DNA from: UBA2377 sp964429385
Lineage (GTDB): Bacteria > Verrucomicrobiota > Verrucomicrobiia > Opitutales > Opitutaceae
Assembly (NCBI GenBank): GCA_964429385.1
Contig: CAYSBR010000009.1
Coordinates: forward strand, 1-64,000
Direction of reading: 5' to 3'
DNA length: 64,000 bases
Made by a program: the position numbers and the translations under genes. The notes below the pieces were generated by a model, which made no database searches, was not told the origin of the DNA, and worked only from the letters and a program-made list of their open reading frames with translations. Below are positions 16,350-24,548 of this stretch, piece by piece. Position 1 is the stretch's first letter. Each line of letters begins with the position of its first letter.

Positions 16350-18899
16350 ATGGAGTTCGACCTCGACCAGCGCAGCGCCCGGCTCAGCGTCGGCGACTTC
16401 TCCACCTTCACGCTCGGACCGCGCGACGGCGGCAACGGCGCGGCGGGCATCTGGCGCGCCCAGCTTGGCACCCACTGGCACAACGAACTCCGTGCGCAGG
16501 CCGCCGCCGAGCACCCCGCCGCCACCTTCGAAGTCGCGATCACCGGCCGCATCGCCCACCACGGCTGGACACTCACCCTCACCGGGCGCATTGACCAAAT
16601 CCTCCCCGCCCCCCCGCCGTCACCCCAGCCGGTTTGTCATATAATAGATGACAAAATCCCCAAAGGGGTTTCGGGCACTGCGGTCACGCTGCGCGAAATC
16701 AAGACCGTCATGCGCTCTTTGCCCGCCGACGCGGCGGAGCTTCGCGCCGATTATCCTGACTATTTCACGCAGGCCGCCACCTATCTCGCACTCAATCGCA
16801 TCGCCGCACCCACGACCAGGACGCGCGCCGAACTGCTCTTCGTGGAAGCCGGCAGCGGCCTCGCCCAACCGGTCGCACTCACCCCGGCGGACGATGTGCT
16901 CTTTCGCACCAAACTCGAAGCCGTCGTCGAGTTTCTCAACCTCCGCCTGCGCGCCCGCGAACGCCTCCGGCACCTGAGCTTCCGCCCCGCGTTCACCACA
17001 CTGCGCCCCGGGCAGGAAGAAACCCAGGCCAGGCTGACCCACGCCTTCGAACAAAACCCCGCCGTGCTGTTCGAAGCTCCGACCGGCTTCGGCAAGACCG
17101 GCGTGCTCCTGGAATTCGCCCTCGGCCAGCTGCGCAGCGGACACTTCGAACGCGTGCTCTACCTCACGAGCAAATCCACCGGCCAGCTCCAGGTCGTCCA
17201 CCAGCTCACCACCATGACCTCACCCGCTCCGGGCCAGTGTCACGCAATACGTGAGACTGGCCCGATGGCGGAAAAGGAGACCGCCACGTCGGTCGCAGTC
17301 TGGCACGTGCGCAACAAACAGGAACACTGCGTCAACCACACCTTCCATTGCGTGCGCGACAGTTGCGCCTATCTCGACGGCATCGAGGCGCGCTGGCCGC
17401 GGAGCGGGCTCGCCCGCTTTTATCTGCTCGATCGCCCCGCCAAGGATCTCGATACCCTGCGCACCGCCGGCCGCGACGCGCGCATCTGCCCCTACGAAAT
17501 CACCCGGGCCGCCCTCGCCTTCAACGATATGTGGATCGGCGACTACAACTACGTCTTCTCCCCCGCCAACCGCGGGCTGTTCTCCCTGCAGCCCGGCTTC
17601 GATCCCGCACGCACGCTTCTGCTCATTGATGAAGCGCACAATCTGCCCCCGCGCGTGGCCGATGCCCACTCGCACCACGCTCGCGCCGGAGACGCCCACG
17701 CCCTGCTCGCCGAACTGGAGCACATCGCCGCTCCCCGGCCGCTGCTGCGCGCCTGGGAGAGCTACACCCGCTTGCTGGCCGCCCTCCTGCCGGCCGATTC
17801 GCTCGACCCGGCCCTGGAAGCCGATCTCGCCGACACGCTCACCACCCTCGTTGGCCAGCTCGGCAACACTCCGCTTGATTACGCCGCCCTCGGCCCGGCT
17901 CTCAGCGATCAGCTCTGGCGCACCCAGGCCCTGGCCGAGTGGATGGAAGACACCCAACTCACCCGCTTGCTCTGGTGTCCCCGCGAAGGCGAACTCGCCT
18001 TCACCTGCCTTGATGCCGCGCAAGCCATCGGCGCCACCCTCAAGACCTACGGCGGGGTCGTGCTTGCCTCCGCCACGCTCAGCCCGGTCTCCGAGTATGT
18101 TGAATCCATCGGACTCCGGGACTTCGGAGTGCAACCACCCGATCGAGACCGGCCGCCAGAAATAACCGCCGTCTCCAAGCCAGCCGCCACGCCCACTCCG
18201 CACGCCAACCACGCACCGGCTGGCCTTGCGCTCCTGCGTGCCGTCACTCCCTGGCGCGACCAGGCCTATGCCATTGCCGTGGACACACGCGTGGACACGA
18301 CCTTCAAGCACCGGCTGAGGCATCTCCCCACCACGGCGCAAACCATCACCGCCCTGCAGGCCGCCGCCCGCGGGCCGGCCGTGGTTTTCTTTCCCAGCTA
18401 CGCCTACGCCGAATCTCTCCAACGCACGCTGGCCGATACCGGCAACCTTCTGCGGGTGGCCCTTCAGCCACGACTCCACGATCTCGCCGCGCAGACCGCC
18501 TGGGTCGAGGAATCACTCGCCTTCACCGATCTGCTCTTTCTCGTGCTGGGCAGCAGTTTCGCCGAGAGTATCGACCTGCTCGGCGGCCGGGTGAGCAACG
18601 CCATGGTCGTCGGCCCCGCGCTGCCCGAGGTGAACGCCGTGCAACGCGCCCGCCTCGCCGAATTCAGCCCCCTCGGCCGCGAAGCCGCCTTCCGTCGGGT
18701 TTACCAGATCCCCGGCATGCAAAAGGTAAACCAGGCCCTCGGCCGCCTCGTGCGTGCCCCCGGCCAGCGCGCCAAAGTCCTCCTCCACTGCCGCCGCTTC
18801 GCCGAAGTCTCCTACGCCAGCCTTCTCGCCCCCGAATACCAATTCGGCGAGCACCTTGCAACCGACGCCGAACTGACGGACTGGCTCGCAACGGACTGA
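16350..18899 (+). CDS. Nuclease-helicase fusion: PD-(D/E)XK domain plus XPD/DinG-type helicase
   Basis: 849-residue protein. Residues 1-150 look like a Cas4/RecB-type nuclease: Asp82 in LTGRID, Glu116 and Lys118 in LREIKT, and Gln141/Tyr145 in FTQAATYLA. Residues 215-849 are a superfamily 2 XPD/DinG helicase: Walker A APTGFGKTG (243-251), DEAH at 427-430, motif LASATLSP, and motif VI QALGRLVRAPGQRAKV. Cysteines 327, 334, 339 and 380 are in place for an Fe-S cluster. The protein should unwind and trim DNA. It is coupled to the RecO-like gene. Three palindromes lie in frame inside it (listed separately), one within the nuclease domain. Confidence 0.85.
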   Translation: MEFDLDQRSARLSVGDFSTFTLGPRDGGNGAAGIWRAQLGTHWHNELRAQAAAEHPAATFEVAITGRIAHHGWTLTLTGRIDQILPAPPPSPQPVCHIIDDKIPKGVSGTAVTLREIKTVMRSLPADAAELRADYPDYFTQAATYLALNRIAAPTTRTRAELLFVEAGSGLAQPVALTPADDVLFRTKLEAVVEFLNLRLRARERLRHLSFRPAFTTLRPGQEETQARLTHAFEQNPAVLFEAPTGFGKTGVLLEFALGQLRSGHFERVLYLTSKSTGQLQVVHQLTTMTSPAPGQCHAIRETGPMAEKETATSVAVWHVRNKQEHCVNHTFHCVRDSCAYLDGIEARWPRSGLARFYLLDRPAKDLDTLRTAGRDARICPYEITRAALAFNDMWIGDYNYVFSPANRGLFSLQPGFDPARTLLLIDEAHNLPPRVADAHSHHARAGDAHALLAELEHIAAPRPLLRAWESYTRLLAALLPADSLDPALEADLADTLTTLVGQLGNTPLDYAALGPALSDQLWRTQALAEWMEDTQLTRLLWCPREGELAFTCLDAAQAIGATLKTYGGVVLASATLSPVSEYVESIGLRDFGVQPPDRDRPPEITAVSKPAATPTPHANHAPAGLALLRAVTPWRDQAYAIAVDTRVDTTFKHRLRHLPTTAQTITALQAAARGPAVVFFPSYAYAESLQRTLADTGNLLRVALQPRLHDLAAQTAWVEESLAFTDLLFLVLGSSFAESIDLLGGRVSNAMVVGPALPEVNAVQRARLAEFSPLGREAAFRRVYQIPGMQKVNQALGRLVRAPGQRAKVLLHCRRFAEVSYASLLAPEYQFGEHLATDAELTDWLATD
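16633..16668. repeat. In-frame AT-rich palindrome inside the nuclease domain
   Basis: TTTGTCAT-7 bases-ATGACAAA (16633-16655) is followed at once by CCCC-AAA-GGGG (16658-16668). It encodes residues 95-107, between the nuclease Asp82 and the Glu116-x-Lys118 pair, which in Cas4-like proteins are usually separated by only 10-15 residues. The AT-rich composition is unlike the rest of the gene, so it looks like an inserted element kept in frame. Confidence 0.7.
17231..17263. repeat. In-frame palindrome in the helicase domain
   Basis: Arms GGGCCAGTGTCACG and CGTGAGACTGGCCC (13 of 14 pairs) flank the 5-base loop CAATA. It encodes residues about 294-305, between the helicase segment after Walker A and the Fe-S cysteines, a place where loop insertions would be tolerated. 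Confidence 0.75.
18179..18224. repeat. In-frame inverted repeat in the helicase C-terminal half
   Basis: GCCAGCCG (18179-18186) and CGGCTGGC (18217-18224) are perfect 8-bp arms around a 30-base loop. The segment encodes a Pro/Ala/His-rich linker (residues about 610-625) after motif LASATLSP. A smaller hairpin, ACTCCG/CGGAGT, lies just upstream near 18112-18130. Confidence 0.6.
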
Positions 18900-18914
18900 A
18901 CGCTGCCATTGCCA

Positions 18915-18996
18915 GATGGGTCGTGCGTTCCGCGCGCGGCGGTTTGAAAAGGCAACCGGCATTCTTCCCGCGCGCGGAGCGCACGGCCCACCCATC
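18915..18996. repeat. Palindromic element, copy A (about 82 bp)
   Basis: The ends GATGGGTCGTGCG and the reverse complement of CGCACGGCCCACCCATC form imperfect terminal inverted repeats reaching into CCGCGCGCGG. The centre reads GGTTTGAAAAGGCAACCGGC. The reverse complement of the entire unit matches the element at 29586-29663. It begins 15 bases after the helicase stop. No reading frame or transposase is associated, so it would be a MITE- or REP-like sequence. Confidence 0.8.
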
Positions 18997-19184
18997 GGAT
19001 GCCCCGCCTGAAAAGGTCGTGCATTACTGGTGTTTTAATTTCACTATTAATCCACATCGCCTCCCCCTCTCAGCCACATCCTTGACTACCTCATCGTTCG
19101 TAAAAACAGGCCAACAATTGCCACAGACAACTCGGGTATTTGTCCCTCGTGCCTGAGCTTAAACGTTCAGCAAAGAAAGAGAAC
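18997..19184. other. AT-richer leader before the GNAT gene
   Basis: This gap is visibly lower in GC than its surroundings and continues into the GNAT gene. I see no gene and no clear repeat in it. A purine-rich AAAGAAAGAG at 19171-19180 serves as the ribosome binding site for the ATG at 19185. Confidence 0.5.
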
Positions 19185-19622
19185 ATGACAACAGTTCGCC
19201 ACGCCGTTGAAAAAGACGAGGAAGCCGTCTTCCGTCTAGCACAGCAGTTGTCATCCAAGTTTGTTGTAGAACGAGGAGCGTTCGCTACTGCATTTTCTCA
19301 GCTCCTTAAGACCGAAGACGCTTATCTCTGCGTGGTCGAAGAACCCGGGGAAGTCATCGCCTATTTACTGGGATGGAGACGTATCGCATTTTACGCAAAC
19401 GGTGCGGTTGCGTGGATCCAAGAGATTGTTGTCGATCCGGAATACCGGCGTGCTGGAATAGGAAGGCTTCTCATGAAGCATTTTGAGGACTGGGCAGCAA
19501 ATCATGGCGTTCGCGTCGTTTCGTTGGCAACCAGCGGTGCGACTAATTTCTACCTCGCCCTGGGCTATGCGGAATCGGCACGCTACTACAAGAAGGCAAT
19601 CCAGCCCAATCAGGAGGTATAA
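19185..19622 (+). CDS. GNAT-family N-acetyltransferase
   Basis: 145-residue acetyl-CoA-dependent acetyltransferase. The acetyl-CoA motif A is clear in IQEIVVDPEYRRAGIGRLLM (Q/RxxGxG/A form RRAGIG), and the C-terminus ATSGATNFYLALGYAES is the usual motif B region. Substrate unknown. The ATG at 19185 follows AAGAAAGAG; the frame extends to 19140 but without support. Codon choice (many A/T-ending codons, e.g. GTTGTAGAACG-like runs) is unlike the neighbours, suggesting recent transfer. It is a single gene between the helicase and pyrR, downstream of a palindromic element. Confidence 0.88.
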   Translation: MTTVRHAVEKDEEAVFRLAQQLSSKFVVERGAFATAFSQLLKTEDAYLCVVEEPGEVIAYLLGWRRIAFYANGAVAWIQEIVVDPEYRRAGIGRLLMKHFEDWAANHGVRVVSLATSGATNFYLALGYAESARYYKKAIQPNQEV

Positions 19623-19711
19623 GAGGTCTGAGCGCGCCTCATCCGGCCAATTCCGGCTTCCGGCCGATTTCCGCTTTACCGTGTCGCCAGCCGCCGCCAC
19701 AACCACACCCC

Positions 19712-20302
19712 GTGGCCACGCCCAAGATCATCGGCTCAGCTGAAATCCAAGCCGCCATTGCCCGGATCGCCGCCGCCATCAAGGCGCGTCATGGCAATGC
19801 CGCCCGCTGCATTCTCCTCGGTATCGCCAATGGCGGCGTGCCGCTGGCCCGCCGGCTCGCCCCCATCCTGGGTGCCACCCGCACAGGCACGCTCGACATC
19901 TCGTTCCACCGCGACGACATCGACCGCCACCCCATTCCGAAGGAGTTCACCCCCACCCTCCTGCCCGCCGACGTGAACGGCGCACATGTCATCCTGGTGG
20001 ATGACGTGCTGTTCTCCGGCCGCACCGTAAAGGCCGCGCTCGACGAACTTTTCGACCACGGGCGGCCCGCCACCGTCGAACTGGCCGTCCTTGTCGACCG
20101 GGGCGGCCGCCGCCTGCCCGTCGCCGCCGACTACACCGGCCTCCAACTCACGGCACCTGCAGACGAAAAGGTCTTGGTCAGCTTGGACCCGGCCGACCCG
20201 GCACGCGACTTCATCCACCTCAAGCCGACGGCGGAGAAATCGAAAATCCAAAATCGAAAATCCAAAATTTCCCAATGCCCTGGAACCGCCGCCACCTCCT
20301 GA
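19712..20302 (+). CDS. pyrR: PyrR: pyrimidine operon regulator / uracil phosphoribosyltransferase
   Basis: 196-residue phosphoribosyltransferase-fold protein. The PRPP-binding loop HVILVDDVLFSGRTVKAALD is typical of PyrR, as are IANGGVPLARRLA and the basic DISFHRDDID segment. PyrR proteins attenuate pyr transcription by binding mRNA and can make UMP from uracil. No obvious PyrR-binding loop is seen in the 89-base leader, which instead holds two exact TTCCGGC heptads (19651-19664). Starts at GTG 19712. The last ~24 residues (KSKIQNRKSKIS...) are encoded by the 7-bp repeat and the pyrB start, so the native C-terminus has been replaced or extended. Overlaps pyrB by 28 bases. Confidence 0.9.
   Translation: MATPKIIGSAEIQAAIARIAAAIKARHGNAARCILLGIANGGVPLARRLAPILGATRTGTLDISFHRDDIDRHPIPKEFTPTLLPADVNGAHVILVDDVLFSGRTVKAALDELFDHGRPATVELAVLVDRGGRRLPVAADYTGLQLTAPADEKVLVSLDPADPARDFIHLKPTAEKSKIQNRKSKISQCPGTAATS
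20238..20272. repeat. Degenerate 7-bp tandem repeat inside the pyrR end, abutting pyrB
   Basis: Heptads read AATCGAA, AATCCAA, AATCGAA, AATCCAA, AATTTCC, then two bases and the pyrB ATG at 20275. The sequence and the closing AATTTCC are the same as upstream of livG, 18 kb away. Here the repeat is translated as part of pyrR. Confidence 0.88.
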
Positions 20303-21219
20303 CCCTCGAGGAACTCACCCTCGACGAGATTGACCAGATCCACGCCACCGCCGCCGCCTTCAAGAAGATCCTCGGCCGCAACGTGAAGAAAGTCCCCGCC
20401 CTGCGCGGAAAAACCATCGTCAACTTCTTCCTCGAGCCCAGCACCCGCACCCGCATCTCGTTCGAGATGGCCGCGAAGCGCCTCAGCGCCGACGTCATCT
20501 CCTTCGATGCCGCCAGCTCCAGCACGACCAAGGGCGAGACCCTCCGCGACACCGCGCAAAACATCCAGGCGCTGAACGCCGACATGATCGTGCTGCGCCA
20601 CGCCGCCAGCGGCTCCCCCCTCTACCTCAGCCGCGTGCTCGACATCCCGGTCGTCAACGCTGGCGACGGCGCGCACGAACACCCCACCCAGGGCCTGCTC
20701 GACACCTTTACCATGCGGGAGCACCTCGGCTCCCTCAAGGGCCGCAAGGTTGTGATCCTCGGCGACATCCTTTTCAGCCGCGTCGCCCGTTCCAACATCC
20801 ATGCCCTCGTGAAGATGGGCGCGGCCGTCACCCTCGTCGGCCCCGCCACGCTTGTGCCCGACTGGTTCACCGCCCTCGGGGTGCAGGTTTCACATGATTT
20901 GAAGTCCGCCCTCGCCGATGCCGAGGTCGTCATGCTGCTGCGCATCCAGCACGAACGCCAGTCGAGCACCCACTTTCCCTCGCTCGGCGAATACACCAGC
21001 CTGTTCGGTCTCAACCAGACCCGCGCCGGATGGCTCAACCCCAAGGCCATCATCATGCATCCCGGGCCGATCAACCGCGGCGTCGAGATCGACAGCGAAC
21101 TGGCCGATGGCGCCCGCAGCGTCATCCTTGAGCAGGTCACCAACGGCATCACCGTCCGCATGGCCGTCCTCTACCTCTGCGCCGGCGACCAGCCCGAGCA
21201 CGTCCTTGCAACCGAGTAA
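20275..21219 (+). CDS. pyrB: Aspartate carbamoyltransferase catalytic subunit
   Basis: Commits carbamoyl phosphate and aspartate to pyrimidine synthesis; 314 residues, standard length. The carbamoyl-phosphate site is EPSTRTRISFEMAAKRL (Ser-Thr-Arg-Thr), HPTQGLLDTFTM gives the conserved His/Gln pair, and MHPGPINRGVEI near residue 261 is the aspartate-side loop. No regulatory pyrI is adjacent. The start lies inside the pyrR 3' end; the leader is a 7-bp repeat with no Shine-Dalgarno sequence, so translation probably depends on coupling to pyrR. pyrC follows after 34 bases. Confidence 0.96.
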   Translation: MPWNRRHLLTLEELTLDEIDQIHATAAAFKKILGRNVKKVPALRGKTIVNFFLEPSTRTRISFEMAAKRLSADVISFDAASSSTTKGETLRDTAQNIQALNADMIVLRHAASGSPLYLSRVLDIPVVNAGDGAHEHPTQGLLDTFTMREHLGSLKGRKVVILGDILFSRVARSNIHALVKMGAAVTLVGPATLVPDWFTALGVQVSHDLKSALADAEVVMLLRIQHERQSSTHFPSLGEYTSLFGLNQTRAGWLNPKAIIMHPGPINRGVEIDSELADGARSVILEQVTNGITVRMAVLYLCAGDQPEHVLATE

Positions 21220-21253
21220 AACAGGTCCCACCGGCCCAACACGTCTTATCCGC

Positions 21254-22546
21254 ATGCCCTCCCTCTGGATCCAAAACGCCCGTGTCATCGATCCCGCCGC
21301 CAAGCGGGACGCCGCCGGCGACCTTTTCGTCAAGGACGGCAAGATCGCCGCCAGCCTCTCCGCCGCGGAGAAGAAACGGGCGAAGAAAATCGACGCCGCC
21401 GGCCTCGTCGCCTGCCCCGGGCTGGTGGACATCCACGTGCACTTTCGCGAACCCGGCCAGACGCACAAGGAAACCATCGCCACCGGCTCGCACTGCGCCG
21501 CCGCGGGCGGGTTCACCACCGTCGTCTGCATGCCGAACACCTCGCCGGTCGCCGACAACGCCGGCACGATCCAGTTCATCAACGACGCCGTCCGCCGCGA
21601 TGCCGTCGTCAAAGTCCTGCCCACCGGCTGTATCACCGTCGGCATGAAGGGCCAGGCCCTCGCCCCCATCGGCTCGCTCAAGCGCATGGGCGTCGTCGCC
21701 ATCACCGACGACGGCGATTGCGTGCAGAACAACGAGCTCATGCGCCGCGCCTGCGAGTATGCGAAGATGTTCGGCCTGCCCATCATGGACCACTGCCAGG
21801 ATCACTCCATGACCCAGGGCGCGGTGATGAACGAGGGGATCGTCTCGACGCGCCTCGGCCTGCGCGGATGGCCCAACGCCGCCGAAGACCTCATCGTCTC
21901 CCGCAACGTCATCCTCTCCAGCTACACCGGTGCGCACATCCACATGCAGCACATCTCCTCGCAGAACTCCGTCGAGATCCTGCGCCGCGCCAAGTCCCGC
22001 GGCATCCGTGTGACCGCTGAAGCCACCCCGCACCACATCGCGCTCACCGACGAGGCGATCGCCACCTACGACCCCAATTTCAAGATGAACCCGCCCCTCC
22101 GCACCGAGGAGGACCGCCTGGCGATCATCGCCGGACTGCGCGACGGCACGCTCGACTGCATCAGCACCGATCACGCCCCGCACACCGACTACGAGAAGGA
22201 CCGGGAGTTCGACTACGCGCCCAACGGCATCCTCGGGCTCGAAACCTCCCTCGCCATCACCCTCGATGTGCTCGTGCGGCAGAACAAGTTCAAGCTCCCC
22301 CATGTCATCGACCTGATGACCCGCCGGCCCGCCGCGCTGGTGGGACTTCCCGCCGGCACCCTCACTCCGGGCGCCGCGGCCGACATCTGCCTTTTCGACC
22401 CGAAGGAAAAGTGGCGCTACGATGCCAAGGCCGGTTTCAGCAAATCCAGCAACTCACCCTGGCACAACCAGACGCTGACCGGACGGGTGAAAACCACCAT
22501 CGTGGACGGCCGCGTGGTCTTCACCGGTGGCAAGATCACCCGCTGA
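21254..22546 (+). CDS. pyrC: Dihydroorotase (class I)
   Basis: Zinc amidohydrolase closing carbamoyl aspartate to dihydroorotate; 430 residues from ATG 21254 (MPSLWIQNARVID). Metal ligands are seen in DIHVHFREPGQTHKE (His-x-His), MDHCQDH, TAEATPHHI and TDHAPHT, the class I pattern. The large open frame upstream is a shadow of pyrB. Last gene of pyrR-pyrB-pyrC; it converges with cimA across 182 bases. Confidence 0.96.
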   Translation: MPSLWIQNARVIDPAAKRDAAGDLFVKDGKIAASLSAAEKKRAKKIDAAGLVACPGLVDIHVHFREPGQTHKETIATGSHCAAAGGFTTVVCMPNTSPVADNAGTIQFINDAVRRDAVVKVLPTGCITVGMKGQALAPIGSLKRMGVVAITDDGDCVQNNELMRRACEYAKMFGLPIMDHCQDHSMTQGAVMNEGIVSTRLGLRGWPNAAEDLIVSRNVILSSYTGAHIHMQHISSQNSVEILRRAKSRGIRVTAEATPHHIALTDEAIATYDPNFKMNPPLRTEEDRLAIIAGLRDGTLDCISTDHAPHTDYEKDREFDYAPNGILGLETSLAITLDVLVRQNKFKLPHVIDLMTRRPAALVGLPAGTLTPGAAADICLFDPKEKWRYDAKAGFSKSSNSPWHNQTLTGRVKTTIVDGRVVFTGGKITR

Positions 22547-22558
22547 AGGATCGTCACC

Positions 22559-22630
22559 CATTTTGACCTGAAGGCATTGCAGCGTGTGGATGAACCGGCC
22601 GCGCTGAGGCCGGTCCGAGGGCAGCACCCC
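22559..22630. repeat. Intergenic element with CATTTTGACCT end, copy 1
   Basis: CATTTTGACCT (22559-22569), then ATTGCAGC-type sequence (22576-22583), then a CCGGCC-7 bases-GGCCGG hairpin. The same order appears in reverse complement at 26494-26584. It starts 12 bases past the pyrC stop and may end transcription of the two convergent genes. The rest of the gap to 22728 shows no gene. Confidence 0.5.
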
Positions 22631-22728
22631 GGCGACATAAGACTCCCGCTGAAACCGCCCGCGTTTCCGGAGCAACGTCACTTGAGTATTGCTCCGCGCG
22701 GGAACAGACCTGCGAACCGGGGCCAGAT

Positions 22729-24294
22729 TCAGCTTCCCTGCGAAAGTTTAAACTCCACCGCCTCCAGCAGCGCTTCCCAGCTGGCGTCCACGATGTTGTC
22801 ACTCACGCCGACCGTGCCCCAGATGCTGCGACTGTCGCCGCTCTCGATCAGCACCCGGGTGCGGGAGCCCGCCCCGGCGTTGCTTTCGAGAATACGCACC
22901 TTGTAGTCGCGCAGAGTCATCTCGCCCAGTTGCGGGTAAGCCTTCGCCAAGGCGAGTCGCAGCGCCTTGTCCAGCGCTCCGACCGGGCCGGTCTCCTCGG
23001 CCACGGTGTGCACCGTCTCGCCGTCGATGGTGAGCTTCACAGTCGCCTCGGCCCAGAGTTCAGCGCCATGACGCTCAATGATGACGCGGTAGCTCACGAC
23101 TTCGAAAAACTTCCGCCGGCCACCAAGGTGTTGCGCGACGAGCAGCTTGAATGAGGCATCGGCCGCCTCGTATTCGTAGCCGCGGAACTCGCGTTCCTTC
23201 ATCTCGGCAATCAATGCCGCCACCTCCGGCTGCTTCTCGTCGAAGCTGAGTCCGAGCTCCTTTGCCTTGAGCGCGAGACTGCTGCGGCCCGCCATGTCGG
23301 AGACAAGCACGCGGGTGCGATTGCCCACCAGCGCGGGATCGATGTGCTCGTAGCTGCGCGCCACCTTCTGAGCGGCGTTGGCGTGCAACCCGCCTTTGTG
23401 CGCAAAGGCCGACTGCCCCACGTAGGGGGCTTTCGGGTCGGGCCGCAGGTTGGCCAGCTCGGAAAAGAAAAGCGAAAGGTCGCGCAGTTCCTCCAGGTTC
23501 GGCGAACAATGCGCCGTGAGCCCCATCTTCAGGAAGAGATTGGGCAGGATGGTGATGAGGTTGGCATTGCCCACGCGCTCACCGTAGCCGTTGATCGTGC
23601 CTTGCACGAGCGAGGCGCCGGACTCGATGCCGGCCAGTGAAACGGCCACGCCCAGCCCGATGTCGTTGTGACAATGGACACCGACGCGGTCGCCGCCAAA
23701 CCGCGCCACGGCCTCGGCCACGATACGCGACACCTCGGGCACAAGCTTGCCTCCGTTGGTCTCGCACAGCGTGAGGTTGCTCGCACCGCCCCGCGCGGCC
23801 GCCTCCAGGGTGCGCAACGCATAGTCGGGATTGTCGAGATACCCGTCAAAGAAATGCTCCGCATCGTAGATCACCTCGCGCCCCTCGGATACGAGGTAAC
23901 GGATGCTCTCCTCGATCATCGCCAGGTTTTCCTCTGGTGTGGTGCGGAGAATTTCCTCCACATGCATCAACCAGGTTTTACCGACGAGGGTGAGCACCGG
24001 CATCTCGCTCTCCAGCAGCAGGCGCAGCTGCGGATCTTCCTCCGCCTTCACACCGGCGCGGCGGGTGGCACCGAAAGCCGCCATTTTGGCATGCTTGAGC
24101 CGGAGTTTCCGCGCCTCGGCGAAAAACGCGATGTCCCGGGGATTCGACCCGGGGAAACCGCCCTCAATGTAATCCACGCCAAACTCATCGAGCCGCTGGG
24201 CAATGCGCACCTTGTCGGCCACGGAAAAGCTGACGCCCTCGCCCTGCGTGCCATCCCGCAAGGTCGTATCGTAGATTTTTACGGTGCGTCCCAT
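22729..24294 (-). CDS. cimA: (R)-citramalate synthase
   Basis: Condenses pyruvate with acetyl-CoA to citramalate, the threonine-independent route to 2-oxobutyrate and isoleucine. 521 residues from ATG 24294 (MGRTVKIYDTTLRDGTQ). The DRE-TIM metallolyase barrel is seen in TTLRDGTQGEGVSFS, VHCHNDIGLGVAVS and NGYGERVGNANL; the C-terminal ~130 residues are the LeuA-type dimer/regulatory domain. CimA-type length and the KIYDTTLRDGTQ start separate it from 2-isopropylmalate synthase. The frame extends to 24399 without support. Confidence 0.94.
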   Translation of the reverse strand: MGRTVKIYDTTLRDGTQGEGVSFSVADKVRIAQRLDEFGVDYIEGGFPGSNPRDIAFFAEARKLRLKHAKMAAFGATRRAGVKAEEDPQLRLLLESEMPVLTLVGKTWLMHVEEILRTTPEENLAMIEESIRYLVSEGREVIYDAEHFFDGYLDNPDYALRTLEAAARGGASNLTLCETNGGKLVPEVSRIVAEAVARFGGDRVGVHCHNDIGLGVAVSLAGIESGASLVQGTINGYGERVGNANLITILPNLFLKMGLTAHCSPNLEELRDLSLFFSELANLRPDPKAPYVGQSAFAHKGGLHANAAQKVARSYEHIDPALVGNRTRVLVSDMAGRSSLALKAKELGLSFDEKQPEVAALIAEMKEREFRGYEYEAADASFKLLVAQHLGGRRKFFEVVSYRVIIERHGAELWAEATVKLTIDGETVHTVAEETGPVGALDKALRLALAKAYPQLGEMTLRDYKVRILESNAGAGSRTRVLIESGDSRSIWGTVGVSDNIVDASWEALLEAVEFKLSQGS

Positions 24295-24398
24295 GAATGA
24301 TAGGAGGGAAACACAGGCAGCTCGGCATTCCGCTGGCAAGGGAGCATTCACCCGCGCCGCAAGATTCGCCGACCTTCGGCAATACCCTCCGGGCGGCA

Positions 24399-24418
24399 CA
24401 GTTCTTCAGGAAGAACTG
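24399..24418. promoter_or_regulatory. Palindrome between divergent cimA and heparinase-like gene
   Basis: CAGTTCTTC-AG-GAAGAACTG has perfect 9-bp arms with a 2-base centre. It lies about midway in the 254-base divergent gap (24295-24548), so an operator for one or both genes is plausible. No T-run follows. Confidence 0.4.
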
Positions 24419-24548
24419 CCGGTGGACTTGTCATCATTTCTCCGGCCTGCACAAAGATGACTTCGGCGAACCCACATTACTCACTCTCCTCCATCGGGAG
24501 AGCCCGCGTGGAACGCACCTCATCCCCACTCCCAGCACCGCCCCGCTC

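Noticed and set aside
18923..19156. 77-residue frame through palindromic element A
   Set aside because: Its first half is encoded by the repeat and resembles the frame in copy B; it has no support as a gene.
19623..19660. Integron attC site after the GNAT gene
   Set aside because: No core-site pair or long inverted repeat with attC form was visible, and there is no integrase.
19623..19711. PyrR-binding attenuator loop in the pyrR leader
   Set aside because: No sequence resembling the conserved PyrR-binding loop was found; only TTCCGGC heptads are visible.
21219..21253. Heptad array in the pyrB-pyrC gap
   Set aside because: The gap has a similar low-complexity look, but no exact 7-bp period could be drawn.
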